From NCBI GenBank assembly GCA_022559845.1, contig CM040121.1:570698140-570762139 (forward strand): a stretch of DNA of 64,000 nt, written 5' to 3'. Source of the stretch: Amorphophallus konjac. Taxonomy: Eukaryota > Streptophyta > Magnoliopsida > Alismatales > Araceae. A model generated the notes under the pieces. It did no database searches, was not told the DNA's origin, and saw only the letters and a program-made list of their open reading frames with translations. Shown here piece by piece: positions 30,266 to 41,417 of this stretch; within the stretch, counting starts at the first letter, position 1; the number at the start of each line of letters is the position of its first letter. A program made the translations under genes and the position numbers.

Positions 30266-33200
30266 TGTAACGACCCGAGAATCCGATTACCGGGAAGGCC
30301 CGATAACCCGAGACTCGCACCGCCGCCCACGAGCCGGGAGGGCTCGGAAGGGCTAAAAGGAGTGTGGAGGCACAAAGAAATAGGAAATAAAGCAGGACAA
30401 TACAACAATTACAAGCTGAAAGAAAGAACAACGACAGCAACAACAGAGTCCAGTCCAACAGAAAGTACAGTCTAAAGCAGTAAAACGTACCACATGCCAA
30501 GTGAACACTCGGCCCGGCAAGCTGGCAACTGAGAACCTCCGCCCTGCACCCTCGAACCGCGAGGAAGAACCGCTGCACCTGAAAAGCAGGGAATGAGTCT
30601 CCAAAACAGAGACTCAGCAGGGATCCCGCGGAACCCCAACCGGAAACAACGGCGGTAGCGGAAAGGAGAGCTACGACTACAGCAGGAACAACGAACCGGT
30701 GGCCGGTCAAAACTCGGCACTGCAACTACTCCTACTGCTAGAAGGCAGACCTCGACCACGCAGTCGAAGCTACCGAACCACGCTAGTACCGCCTACCGAA
30801 GTAAAAACACACGGCAACCACGCCGTAGAGGCCTGTCCCCCGGACACAGCCGCCCTGGACACGCTGTCCAAGGTGCAACCCCGACCATCTGATCGCAGGT
30901 ACCGCACAACAAGACCCAATCTCGGTAAAGCCACTAGCACTAATCTCATGACGCGAAAACCAACACACGCGTCACGGCGAACCAACCGAAACTCGACGGT
31001 CAACACGACCGAAACCCGAAGGTCAAAGATACAAAAACTGACAGTCTGTCACTCCGTACTCGACAGGAGTACCACCCACTAGAAGCACAGCCGGTAGCGT
31101 CCCCTGACGTCTTACACCGCACCGCAGGTGAACCGCCTGACGTGGTAGGTCCTACCCGAGGCGCGAACACCGTACAAGTAACCACAAACAAGTAACTAGC
31201 TGGGGTCACGTCCGTCGACGTGGGTCCAACCGCCCCCAACCACGTGTGCACACACAGACCTTGCGTCACTAGGTCTGGTCCTCTGACCGGTTTTCCCCCG
31301 TAGCCGGACTCTGGCTACAGACGAGGGGCCTACGGTAACCGGTCCACAAACCGTCTCGAAAGGTGGTTGCCCGTACACCACTCCCAGGTGAGACCAGCAC
31401 CTCGTACTGGTGGGCTACGACTAGTGGAGGGTCACTGAAGGAGTAGACTCTCAACTCAACGGAAAACAACGTCCGAATCTGACGACGTACGGGGACAACC
31501 CCGCGTACCGGCCCCGTCACACGGTGACCACAATCGGAGAAGAAACAGGACTCGCAGTCCACGGCCACGCACGCGCCGTGCGCTAGAGTCGAGAAAACTC
31601 AAGTGGCGCTAAGCCACTAGACTCTGGACAGTCCTCTAAACGCACTACATCCAACGGTCCTTGAGTCACAAGACTCGGGGTCAAGACCGTTGCACGCAAC
31701 AGCACAAGGCCATCAATCTAGTCCAATCTCTAGGTCTAAAACCACGATAGCACGAGTACCGAGACAACACACGAGTCGCCAAGACCACTCCCTCGGGAAG
31801 GGAACGCAAGGGACTAAGGCCACTCACAAGGGCCACACGGAAAAACACAGAAGCATGATTCCCAGGGTAGGACACAAGCCGCCACGACGATTTCCCATCT
31901 TGAAACAAGCGAGAAACCTCCAGCCCCAGGCCGGACAACTGGACTCGCAGTCCAAGGCCAAGCACATGGCCCACACGGGAATCGCCTTCGGAAGGAACCC
32001 ACGATATGCGGGGGAGACCCCACCGCACACACACCGACACACGGTGACTCGATCAAGCGTAACACGAAAGCCTGGAACACGTGGGGTCACCCGGACCCAC
32101 CACACCTACGGGCACGCTAATCGAGGCAACACGGTCCCTCCCGACACCCCAAAAACACCGACACAGAACCCATGGGGTGTCCGGGATATTCACAAGGCCG
32201 AAGGTTGACCACTAGGTCACAACCGGGTCGACCGGAGACCAACACAATGCGAACGGACGCTAAAAGGTCACCCGGACCCTTAAGCGCACGGGCACGCAAA
32301 ACGAGGTAAACAGAACCTCCAGACATCCCAAAACACGGTCACGGAACTCCACTGGGTGTCCAAGGCACACACGGCCTAAGGGGACAACGATCAGCCGCAG
32401 ACCGCCCGCCCCGGGCAGCCCGGCTGGTCCCTCCAAGAACGCGCTATAGGTCCACAGCGCGTTCAAGCAGAACGCGCTAGGAGCCTATAGCGCGACAAGC
32501 CAGGTCGCGCTATGTTTCCATAGCGCGACAGTCCAGAACGCGCCGTTGCCCTATAGCGCGACAGGAACCGCCAAACTGTTCATCTTCTCCGATGAACGAG
32601 CTCGGTCGGGGCAGCGCGACTATCAAGAACGCGCTACTGGAGTATAGCGCGTTATCAGTCCGCGCCCGAAAAAGGTAGAAACCGCGGGAAAAGCCATGCC
32701 ACGCCCCGTTCACCCCCAGGTGAAGGGGAAACAAAAGGGGAAACCTTCCCCAAGCCCCTAGGCATGCATCTAAACCCCTGGATCGCCCAAAAACACCATA
32801 GAACGGGAGATCCGGCTCACACCCCAAAATCTTGCATTTTGCCCAAAACGCCCCGTTTAGCCCGCTCGGCTCACCACGGCCTACGAAACTCGCGGGAAAG
32901 GAAGTACACGGGCTGAGGGTCCATCACCCTACCTCCACCGAAGATTACGCGCACCGTGGACGCCGATCCACGAAGAAAACGTCGTTGAAGCCTCGCCGTT
33001 CCACGAACTCACGGCCGAGCTTCCACGCACCTCCACCGCCTCGATCCTCATCCATCCTCGCCCGTGCCTCGCCCGCGCCGTCCCCACCTCGCCCGTACTC
33101 CGCCCCGACGGCCGCCGGAGAGAGAGGGAGAGAGGAGAGAGCGTGAGAAGAGAGAGGGGGAGAAAAGAGAAATGAGAGGGGGAGAGAGAAAAGGCTTATA

Positions 33201-33547
33201 TATAGGAAAACCCGGAATTTCGGAAAAATCCAAAAAAATAGAAAATTACACCCTCGCGATCCTCGGAGCGCACGGATCGCAACGGTACCACTCGCGCCCT
33301 GGTGAACGGCCCGGTTCACCCGCAACGAGGTTCCGAAGGGAAAGCCGAAACCCACGCCGGGAATCGGAAAACACACGAGGAAAAAAAAGCCGCGGAACGC
33401 CTCCGGGCCTCCGAAACGACTCCGGATCGCGCCGATCCGAACGCGAAAGATGTCCGAAACGAAATTTCAGACACAACGGAGCTGGACACTCCGAGAAACT
33501 AGATCCGGGACCCACGAACGAGGATCCGAAAAATCCGGGGCATTACA
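30266..33547 (-). mobile_element. Solo LTR of an unrelated Ty3/gypsy element (3282 bp)
   Basis: On the minus strand it starts TGTAATGCCCCGGATTTTTC and ends GGGTCGTTACA. CTAAT is duplicated at both sides (30261-30265 and 33548-33552), and the interrupted RT codons resume cleanly. There is no coding region or second LTR inside, so internal recombination removed the rest. The length and the TGTAATGCCCCGG start suggest a Tekay/Del-type chromovirus (inference). A minus-strand TATA (TATATATAAG region) lies at 33195-33204, followed by purine-rich DNA in plus reading. A palindrome array is at 32437-32653. Confidence 0.88.
32437..32653. repeat. CGCGCTA palindrome array in the solo LTR
   Basis: Five units of about 26 bases at 32437-32464, 32470-32496, 32504-32529, 32536-32562 and 32627-32653. 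Arms are AACGCGCTA or GTCGCGCTA paired with TAGCGCGTT or TAGCGCGAC. Confidence 0.85.
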
Positions 33548-34247
33548 CTAATGAACCTGGCTTTGTGGAGCTTATCGACCTCTTCTTTCATTTTCAAAGC
33601 CATCTGAGGGTGGAAACGCCTTAACCTTTGTTTTACCGAGACGGACCCTGGTTTTAGGGTTAAACGGTGTTCGACCAAGGTTGAATCTAGACCCGGCATA
33701 TCCTCGTAACTCCATGCAAACGTGTCCTTATATTCCTTGAGGACCTCAATTAATGCCTCTTCTTCAGAGGGTGGTAGGTTGTCACTTATGAGGATGATCC
33801 TAGGGTCTTCCTCAGTTCCCAAGTTGACTTCGTTGGAGGATTCTTCTACGGCGGTTGACGGCTCGTCGAATCTCCTCATTCCACTTGCGTATGCGCCCGC
33901 CGCATCTTCATATTTTTCACCATCATCTTCAGTGGGGCATTCTTCATCCGTGATCTCGTAGACTCCATACCCTTCATCAGGTGCATAGTCGCCCTCGCAT
34001 TCTATTTCGGGTAGCTGGATGGGATTTTCTAACAACTGGGGGATGGCAAGAAGGGCCTAACACCTGACGGCCAAATCCAGAAGGAATCGACGAGGGATCT
34101 GCCTCCCCTTGGACTTCTTCCTAGGTACTACCCTCGGCCTATCATTCCTAGATTGACTGACAATATTTACAGAAGAAGATGAAGATGAAGAGGACGGTGT
34201 AGAATGTACAGGAGAAGACCCCTCAGAGGAGGGGTAGAAAAGGTCGC

Positions 34248-36290
34248 TCATCGGACCTTGGACGGGTGGTCCGCAAGGCGGTACGCACCCGTGGGAGATG
34301 TAGGAGGTTTCCTCAACGAAGATGTGTTGTTGGGGAGTTTGAAAATTGACGTTTTTTTTTCGTTTTCATTTTTAATGACAAAGCAGTGGGAAGAGATTGG
34401 AGGAGAGAGGAAAGTGGTTATGGCTAGAGGATTGTGAGGCTCATAGAGCAGATCATGGTTGAAGACCTGGCGCGAGTTGAAAAGCCCGCGTAGGTATGTA
34501 AGCAAAGAAGGGGACCTGGGAAGATCATCAGACAATTGTCTGGCCCAGGAAGAAGATATCAGCAAAGGCTGAGACGAGTGGATGGAGAAGATGGCGGCTA
34601 ATGAGCCGTCAACGGCAATGCTGAGGACGGATGAAGATCCGTCAATGACAGGGTCCTTCTGGCGAGGACGAGGATAGTTTGGAACCTTGGCAAGAGTGGT
34701 AATATTCTCTGGTATTTTGGAGATCAATGGTGGTCCTTCAAGCTGAGGAGACGAGAACATCCTTTCTAGTGCAACGGAAATGTCTCGTATGTCGAACCAT
34801 TTGTCCCATTCGCATTCCGGATCTTTGATCTTGCCTCTTTTGGTGATCCTCGGATATTTTTCAGCCAAATATACAGCATGTGATCCCCCATATGCTTCCC
34901 GTGGGTAATCTCCCATCTGAACAACGGGTCCTCTGCTGAAGTGGTTTGATAGAGTCCATGTGAGGGGCTCCCAATCCGCCTTGAACGGTCCTTTGAAGCC
35001 TAGGCCAAACCTACGGTTCGGCCTAATTTCTTTTGGCGACTTGAGCATACCCTGTAACTGTGCGCCCAGACCTTTTCCCTGTTGATAGCCGATGTTCCTC
35101 ATAATCTCCCAACCTTTGGAGTGAAAAGGGAGACATGATGTTGCGGTTGCCCTGACCGGCTCCTTTGGTGCTAGTGGAATGTGAGATGGATCACGCACGT
35201 CCAGCAGTGATAATATGGGCCGATGAGACGGCCAAACAGAAGGCAGAGAGGTGTTGATAGCATCCACTGCGTGAAGGACAGGTGTACTGACCACTTTAAT
35301 AATTCTCCCATTGTAAGGAAACTTCAGGCACTGATGGTTGGTGGAAGGCACAGCGTCCATGGCTTCGATGTAAGGGCGACCCAGTATAGCCTTAAATGTG
35401 GGGTCCATGTCGAGGACATGGAATTCCGTGAGAATTGACATGGGGCCTAGTTCTGCCTTCAGGATAATCATCCCCTGCGGCGGCCTTTTGCTATTGTCAT
35501 AGGCCGTGACCGTGATCGAGGAAGGTCTTATTTGTTCCTCGTCGATCCCACACAACTGAAGAGTGCACATGGAGATCACATTTATGGACGCACCCGTGTC
35601 CACAAGACACGGGTTTATGGATACCCCATTAATTTTTATTGAAATGCACAATGCATATTTCCGAGCTTCCTTGGGAGCGAGCTCGTAGTTGTGGAACATG
35701 ATGGCCGGTTGTGTGTCTGTTGGGGTCAGGACGGTCGAAATCTTTTCTACAGGGAGGTCCTCGTTCACCATGACCCTTTGAAGGTACTCCATTAAGGCTG
35801 CCTGGTGGGATGTGGATCTTTGAAGTAGCTCCAGGATGGAGATCCGAGCAGGTGTCTTATCCAGGTGTTTCAATAGATCATACTGTGTTCCAGGGATAGC
35901 TCTTTCTGGTTGTTCTCCATCATCCTTCTCTGGCTGAGATAGCTCAGGATTCTGACTGTTGTGGGGGAAAACCCTGTGGAAAATCCTTCCACTCCGGAGC
36001 ACCATTGCCTGCGGCTTTTGTACCTCTGTGGGGGTAGCAGTGGGTTTTAACAGGGGTTTGAGGGGTAGTAGTGGAGGAATGGTTGATGAAGCAGGGGTGA
36101 TGACGGGAGCAGGGATTCTGATGAGGGGTTTGTTAGGTGGCGGCATGGCGGAGGTAGAGGGGATATCGCGCGGATTATGAAGGATAAGGGGTCTGGAAGG
36201 TGGAGGCGGAGGCAAAGTGGAAGTGGGTAAGGTTTGAAACGGGTAATGGTTTTGAGGTGGATGGTGGGTGATGAGTGGTTTTGAAGGCAT
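34248..36290 (-). CDS. Protease and G-patch frame of element 2
   Basis: 680 residues. After a Pro-rich N-terminus comes the protease with CLVDTGASINVIS around residue 230 and GRPYIEA downstream. A G-patch (GYQQGKGLGAQLQG) follows around residues 395-410. The C-terminal end passes through a run of nine A where the RT frame begins one base back, the geometry of a -1 frameshift on A AAA AAA. The 5' end of the frame is uncertain, because 36291-36605 links it to the gag tail through stops. Confidence 0.83.
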   Translation of the reverse strand: MPSKPLITHHPPQNHYPFQTLPTSTLPPPPPSRPLILHNPRDIPSTSAMPPPNKPLIRIPAPVITPASSTIPPLLPLKPLLKPTATPTEVQKPQAMVLRSGRIFHRVFPHNSQNPELSQPEKDDGEQPERAIPGTQYDLLKHLDKTPARISILELLQRSTSHQAALMEYLQRVMVNEDLPVEKISTVLTPTDTQPAIMFHNYELAPKEARKYALCISIKINGVSINPCLVDTGASINVISMCTLQLCGIDEEQIRPSSITVTAYDNSKRPPQGMIILKAELGPMSILTEFHVLDMDPTFKAILGRPYIEAMDAVPSTNHQCLKFPYNGRIIKVVSTPVLHAVDAINTSLPSVWPSHRPILSLLDVRDPSHIPLAPKEPVRATATSCLPFHSKGWEIMRNIGYQQGKGLGAQLQGMLKSPKEIRPNRRFGLGFKGPFKADWEPLTWTLSNHFSRGPVVQMGDYPREAYGGSHAVYLAEKYPRITKRGKIKDPECEWDKWFDIRDISVALERMFSSPQLEGPPLISKIPENITTLAKVPNYPRPRQKDPVIDGSSSVLSIAVDGSLAAIFSIHSSQPLLISSSWARQLSDDLPRSPSLLTYLRGLFNSRQVFNHDLLYEPHNPLAITTFLSPPISSHCFVIKNENEKKTSIFKLPNNTSSLRKPPTSPTGAYRLADHPSKVR

Positions 36291-36605
36291 TAGTGGTGAT
36301 GTGGTGGAGAAAGACGGGGTTATGTATGGTTGACGGATGATAAGGGGTTTAGAAGGCGTAGGGGTAAATGTGGTAGAGGTGGATGGTAAAGTGGGGGAGT
36401 GAGAGAAGGTGAGAGGGTGTGAAGGCGTAGTGGAGAGTGTCGGTTGATAGGAGGTCGGGGTGCGGATGAGAGGACGTAATGGTAGTGGAAATGGTGATGG
36501 TGATACTGACGCGGGTTAATGAGAGAGATGTGCTACCCGGGCAAGGTGAGGGGGTTGCATGACGATAGGTTTGGAGGTAGAAAGAATGGAGGTACTTTCC
36601 TAGTG
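36291..36605 (-). other. Degenerate Pro-rich linker between gag and protease of element 2
   Basis: Equivalent to the Pro/Ser/Thr-rich linker of element 1 but interrupted by stops (for example near 36516 and 36604). No separate gene. Confidence 0.55.
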
Positions 36606-38602
36606 CTACACATGCTCTCTCCCGACTTCCGGGAAGGAGGAGATGGGGTTAACCTGATGATTGGGCTGTTGGTGCTCCGGTAATGGATCCTGGATTATGC
36701 CCATGTCGGGCTGTTGTTGTGGGGCCTGCTGAGCCTGCTGTTGTTGTTGTGGTTGCTGTTGATGTTGTAACTGCTGCTGTGGCCTATGAGGAGGTCTCCT
36801 AGCCTTGAGAGCCGCGACGTATCGTCTCATCTCATCCCAATCTATTTGATGTTCATCATTCATATCATGGATGTAATCTTTGAAGTGGAAGCAGTAATCT
36901 ACTGTGTGTCCCGGCTGCCTGTGGTAGACGCAGTATTTAGAGGTATCAACATTGGGGGGCCACGCGGGCCTTTCTCTGGGTAGGGCGAGTTGGTTTGATG
37001 CCATGAGGGCATTAAAAATGTCTGCTAAGGTTTCGGCAATGGTGGATAGTAGGCTCTCTTGGGACCGAGCGGCCTCCTTTGTTGCTGTTGGGGACCATAG
37101 TTCCCCGGGGGTGGAACTTGGTTGTACTGAAGCGGTGGTTGTTGTTGCTGAGGTTGTGGTTGTTGTTGCTGGGGTTGGCGTAATGGAGGCATATTATCCT
37201 GGGGTGGATTATTTTGGGGTGGAGGACGAAGAGGGAAAGGACCTGGTTGAAGGGGAAGTCGGGGCATTTGTGGAGGCCTTGGGTTGACTGCATAGTTGGC
37301 ATTGTTGACCGCACTGACTTGCTCATTTGTCACGACCCCTTCTGTGGCTCCGCCCGGGACACCAGCGCCTGTCTTTCTAACCACTTTGGGCTTCGGCGAC
37401 TCAAACATGTTCATGATGGGGGAGTCTTTTAACTGGGTTTGGATGTATCGGGCCCTTTCATAGAGTTCCTCCATTGTAGTAAGTTTATTCATGGCCAGGA
37501 CATGTCTGAACTGTGGGGTTGCATTAGACACAATCATCTTCACTTGTTCGGGCTCGGAGAGGGTATCCCTTATTCTTTCCGCCAGAGACCTCCATCTATC
37601 AGCATATCGGACAAAATCCTCGTCGGGTTTCATCTTTTCGGCCACTAGGTCGGTAATGGAGAGTGAGGGACCGACCCTATCCCTATATTTCTGCAAGAAC
37701 CTTCTCTGGACTATTTCAAAATTCTCGGCCTCGCGGGGCTCCAGAGAATAGAACCACTCAAGCGCGGGACCATCCAATGATCTCCGAAAGAGGTATGCCA
37801 GGGACCTCTGATCGTTTTGCCAGTAAGAGGACTCATACATGAAATCCTTGAGATGAATGAAGGGGTTGCCGGTACCATTGTATCTGCGGTACGTGGGCAT
37901 TTCAGAGGGAGGAAGATGAATGACGGGAAGGATTGGCAAAGCAACCTCCGGGGTGGCTTTCACGTCCACCATCCTTCTTAGATTTTGAAACTGCTCGTCC
38001 ATGCGGTTGAACCTATTGAGGAGCGATTGGGCGAGCTCCTCTGGGGGTGAAGGTGGCACTTGCCACTGGGGGAGAAACTGTCTCCCGGAGACTTGAGGGG
38101 GGAACCCAGAATGAGAGGGAGCTGTCGGACCGCCGACAGTTGGCCCCGGCTGAAGCGGTGTCTGGGGAACAACGGGAGTTTGAGATTGTGATGGGAACTG
38201 GAATGAGGGTGGTTGTTGGCTCGCTTGTCCTTGAAGCGAGGGAGACTGGATGGCTTGCGCCAATGAGGGAGATGGAATGGCCTGCACGGACTCTTGGAGA
38301 GGTGCGATGGCCGGAGTTGACTCCTGGGGCGTGGGGGAAACAGATTTCCCTTTTAGAATGGCCTGGAAGGCCTGGAGCTGTTCAGAGGTAAGCTCCGTGT
38401 TGGCGAGGACGCCCAGTAAGGAAGTGATATCCTGTGGCGGGGACGTGTCCCCGGCAATAACCTGCACCTCATGCGAGGGGTCATGAGAAGGACCCGAGTC
38501 CATAGCATAGACTCGCGGGTCGGCTGACAAACCACGGCTAGGGTGGTTCTCCTCAAAAGACTCGTGAGACATGCTCACAGTTTTCCCAGAACGCAAAAAC
38601 AT
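36606..38602 (-). pseudogene. Gag of element 2, frameshifted
   Basis: The main frame (38602-37025, 525 residues) starts MFLRSGKT and holds the gag domain (FIHLKDFMYESSYW, EWFYSLEP, FLQKYRDRVGPS, ATPQFRHVLAMN). It stops after LGPKRAYYPPLPKP. The rest continues in a second frame (37004-36606) with the CX2HX4HX4C knuckle CVYHRQPGHTVDYC and a Gln-rich tail. Element 1 is open across this position and broken elsewhere, so the breaks are independent lesions, not a shared regulated shift. Confidence 0.87.
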
Positions 38603-39176
38603 ACACTAGCAAGTAGGTAGCAGAGATTATCAAACAAGTGGATGCCTTTACGCCCTTTTTTGTGTTTTGATTTTGATGATTTTTTTTATATTTTTAGCGA
38701 GATCCGAAGTTCACACAAAATGGGGACCCTAGTTTGTTTTTGTTTCACCGCCGTGTCAGCTAGGGTCTCTCGTCTCACCACGAATGAAATGACTAACTCC
38801 GGGGAACTTCAATGGTACAACCAGCCCAGTGAACGAAGAGGAGATTCTTCGATGTCGGGGACTTACGGAGGTCCCAGTGTAGGAGATTCTAGTCCGTTGA
38901 GAGGAATTCTCAAATGGAGAGTCCTTCCTTCACCGGGAAAGGGTGATCCTCAAAAAATGAAAAAAAAGGATAGAAAAGAGGAATGGATGTATGCAATGGA
39001 ATGCTGACAGATATATGGAGTGGGAAAACAACAGAAATAACAGACATATAATAAACAAAGAACCAATCAAAACTGACGGTGCTGCCGTGAGCACAACGGG
39101 GGCGCGCGCGGGCGCGAAGGTGGAGAGGCACGGGTGGTGCCGAACTTGCAAGGGTAGCCGAAAGGAAGCAGTAGAG
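38603..39176 (-). other. 5' leader of element 2
   Basis: Shorter than the element 1 leader and without the ACGCC array. Positions 38800-38880 match element 1 leader 9580-9660 (GTACAACCAGCCC, GGGGACTTA). No gene. Confidence 0.65.
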
Positions 39177-39194
39177 GTCCCACCGTGATCGCCA
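39177..39194 (-). promoter_or_regulatory. Primer binding site of element 2
   Basis: TGGCGATCACGGTGGGAC on the minus strand, identical to element 1 and separated from the LTR end by three bases. The primer is probably a tRNA-Arg (inference from similarity). Confidence 0.82.
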
Positions 39195-39402
39195 ATCTGT
39201 GAGCGACGTCACGCGGTTCGGGGAAGAGCGGAGAGGACGCGGAGCGCGCGCGGGCTCCTCTTTTCTTTCTTTTGGTGTTTGTTTGCTGCAACACAGAAAT
39301 AAGAGAAGAGAGAGAAGGGGCCACCACGGGAGATTGCTCCGGCGGGGCGAGCGGGACAAGTGTGATATAGCAAAATATGGGGTTTAAACGGCCATAGCGG
39401 GA

Positions 39403-39845
39403 AGTGACTCGCCGCGGCCTCGGGGGGACGGGAATGGTGCAAAAATTAAATAACAAGAATTGAAACGGCCATTGGGGAAGTGACTCGCCGCGGCCTCGAG
39501 AATATGAGCAGATAATAAGATGACAGAATATAGAGAGAATACAAAGAGCGGGAATTTAAACGGCCATTGGGGAAGTGACTCGCCGCGGCCTCGAGAACAC
39601 AAACAGATAAGAATATAACGTATAAGAACGTGAATTTAAACGGCCATTGGGGAAGTGACTCGCCGCGGCCTCGAGAACACGAATAGATAAGAATATAACA
39701 TATAAAACGGGAATTTAAACGGCCATTGGGAAGTGACTCGCCGCGGCCTCGAGAATATGAGCAGAATATAACAGAGTATAAAGAGAATATAAGAACGGAA
39801 ATTTAAACGGCCATTGGGGAAGTGACTCGCCGCGGCCTCGAAAAT
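39403..39845 (-). repeat. Tandem array in element 2 LTR
   Basis: About six units with the minus-strand core GAGGCCGCGGCGAGTCACTT, spaced about 80-95 bases (near 39403, 39478, 39575, 39655, 39733 and 39820). Homologous to the nine-unit array at 21957-22690. Confidence 0.88.
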
Positions 39846-40472
39846 AAGATGTGATCGCCAGGGGCCGAAAGACCCCAAAATAAGAAAGTGATCGCGCCTA
39901 CCTCAAGAGCGGGAGATGGCGGGTTGCTTCTTCCTCTCCCTCCGGCCGGCCGACGGAGAGGGCTTTCCTCGGCTACCCTTGCAAAACAACGACAAACAAA
40001 TGACAAGTGGATTAGAAAGATGGAGGTGTAGTATTCAAATCCTTGCGATAAAAATAACGAAATGATGGCAAGACACACACCTGGTTGGTGTTATCTTTTA
40101 AACCCCTCTCGGACTCGAGTAGGAGGAAAATGAGATGATGGATGCAAGAAGTATAAAAGAAGAGGCGCCCTTATGAAGGGGGATAGAGGATGCGAGATGA
40201 TGAATGCAAAAGAACTACGAAGAAAAAAGGGGAAGAAAAGGCTTATTGGATGAGCCGAGGGTGAAATCCGGCGGAGCTCCGGCAGCGTGGGGACGACGTG
40301 GAAGCGCGGTGGATGAAGACGACCTTCCTCTCACGAGCGTGAGCACCCGAGAAGTCGGCAGAACCTCCACCTACAAAAGAACCCACGGGTTAGAAAATGA
40401 CTCCGTAGCCTCTGGGCTCCGGCAGCCTATCGGATCACTTCCCAGCTCTTCCAGAACTGAGGGGGTGGGCCT

Positions 40473-40481
40473 CTATTTATA
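40473..40481 (-). promoter_or_regulatory. LTR TATA box of element 2
   Basis: TATAAATAG on the minus strand, at the position homologous to 21367-21375, directly downstream of the palindrome array. Confidence 0.75.
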
Positions 40482-40495
40482 GGGCTCCGGAGGGT

Positions 40496-40919
40496 GGAGG
40501 CGTCCAGGACCCTGGACACCTCCATCAGGGCCGAAATAATATTTTATTCTATTTTTATTTATTTTTTGGAATATTTTTGTGGAGGCGTCCAGGGTCCCGG
40601 ACGCCTCAAACAGGTCCACCGAAAACCGACGACGGCCGTACGCGGTTTGGCACAACGCGTGGTTTTGTGAGCGGCGCCTCGTGATTCAGAAATGGGCGCG
40701 TCCAGCTTGCTGGACGTCTCCATATTTTAGATTTTTTCACACACGACAAACCGTCGTTCGGTGGCCGACGCCCGTGAGGGTTTTGATGGAGGCGTCCAGG
40801 GGCCTGGACGTCTCCAAAATTATATTATTTTTTATTTTTCTTTTGTCTTTTATACCAGGGCTGGCATTTTGATTTTTTTATTTGTTTTTATGGAGGCGTC
40901 CAGGGGTCTGGACGCCTCC

Positions 40920-40964
<45 letters not shown>

Positions 40965-41036
40965 ATGCCAACTGGCATTTTACAAACATTTTTTATTATA
41001 GTTTTTATGGAGGCGTCCAGGGGCCTGGACGCCTCC

Positions 41037-41094
<58 letters not shown>

Positions 41095-41166
41095 TAGTTT
41101 TGGGCCCTGAGAAAAGAAATAAAATAAATTAAAATATGGGGGCGTCCAGAGGCCTGGACGCCCCCA
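40496..41166. repeat. Seven GGCGTCC palindromes in U3 of element 2 LTR
   Basis: Units begin near 40496, 40581, 40694 (degenerate), 40788, 40891, 41008 and 41138, matching the order of the seven in the element 3 LTR. The last has GGGGG/CCCCC outer arms, as does its counterpart at 20702. Confidence 0.9.
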
Positions 41167-41417
41167 TTAAGACCCACCCGGGTCCTCAATCGGCGGCCGC
41201 CCGGCAGTCAACATCTTGGTTCCGGAACCTCTTGATACGTCTGACTGGTGTTGATGCCGTCCGAATGCCGTGACGAGATGATTCCGGATGCCGAAAAAGG
41301 CAGAAGAAGACCCGAGAAAAGGAAGCACTCGAGTGATTCAAAATGCGTAAGCCGTTGCGGGGCGTTGTATAGTAATATGAGACTTTCTCAGGAGACGTCA
41401 GGAATGGCGTGTCTACA

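Larger units (their letters stand above)
28310..34251 (-). pseudogene. RT and dual RNase H of element 2, split by a solo LTR
   Basis: The 5' part of the gene lies at 33548-34251 and the 3' part at 28310-30265, with a 3282-bp solo LTR between them. The left piece has the RT active site YVDDLLI, first RNase H, and complete archaeal-type RNase H (FDGALNSQGRGIG, AEYEALLAG, GDSQLILLQ, ILADALASLAS). The right piece carries the acidic N-terminus up to the start of RT; it also has an in-frame stop near 34057 relative to the Ser-rich N-terminus. The breaks mean no functional enzyme. Confidence 0.88.
22888..41417 (-). mobile_element. Element 2: Tat-lineage element with antisense PMD gene, broken by insertions
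   Basis: From the right: 5' LTR 39198-41417, PBS 39177-39194, gag, protease with G-patch, RT with two RNase H, integrase, noncoding spacer, and an antisense PMD gene on the plus strand (22963-25436). The left part, including the 3' LTR, is displaced by element 3, which begins immediately at 22887. A solo LTR of another family interrupts RT. Frameshifts in gag and between RT and integrase indicate a decayed copy, while the antisense PMD gene remains open. Confidence 0.85.
39198..41417 (-). repeat. 5' LTR of element 2 (2220 bp)
   Basis: On the minus strand it runs from TGTAGACACG (41417) to GCTCACA (39198). It shares palindromes, TATA, LTR-internal TGGCGATCAC (39851-39860) and tandem array with the LTR at 20441-22887, in inverted orientation to it. 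Long TA microsatellites (40924-40961 and 41039-41090) occupy two palindrome spacers. Flanking sequence beyond 41417 is not retrotransposon internal sequence. Confidence 0.9.

Noticed and set aside
20441..41417. Inverted LTRs at both ends as one element with inverted termini
   Set aside because: The left LTR follows element 3 sequence and lacks a PBS; the right one has a PBS and internal region. They belong to two elements.
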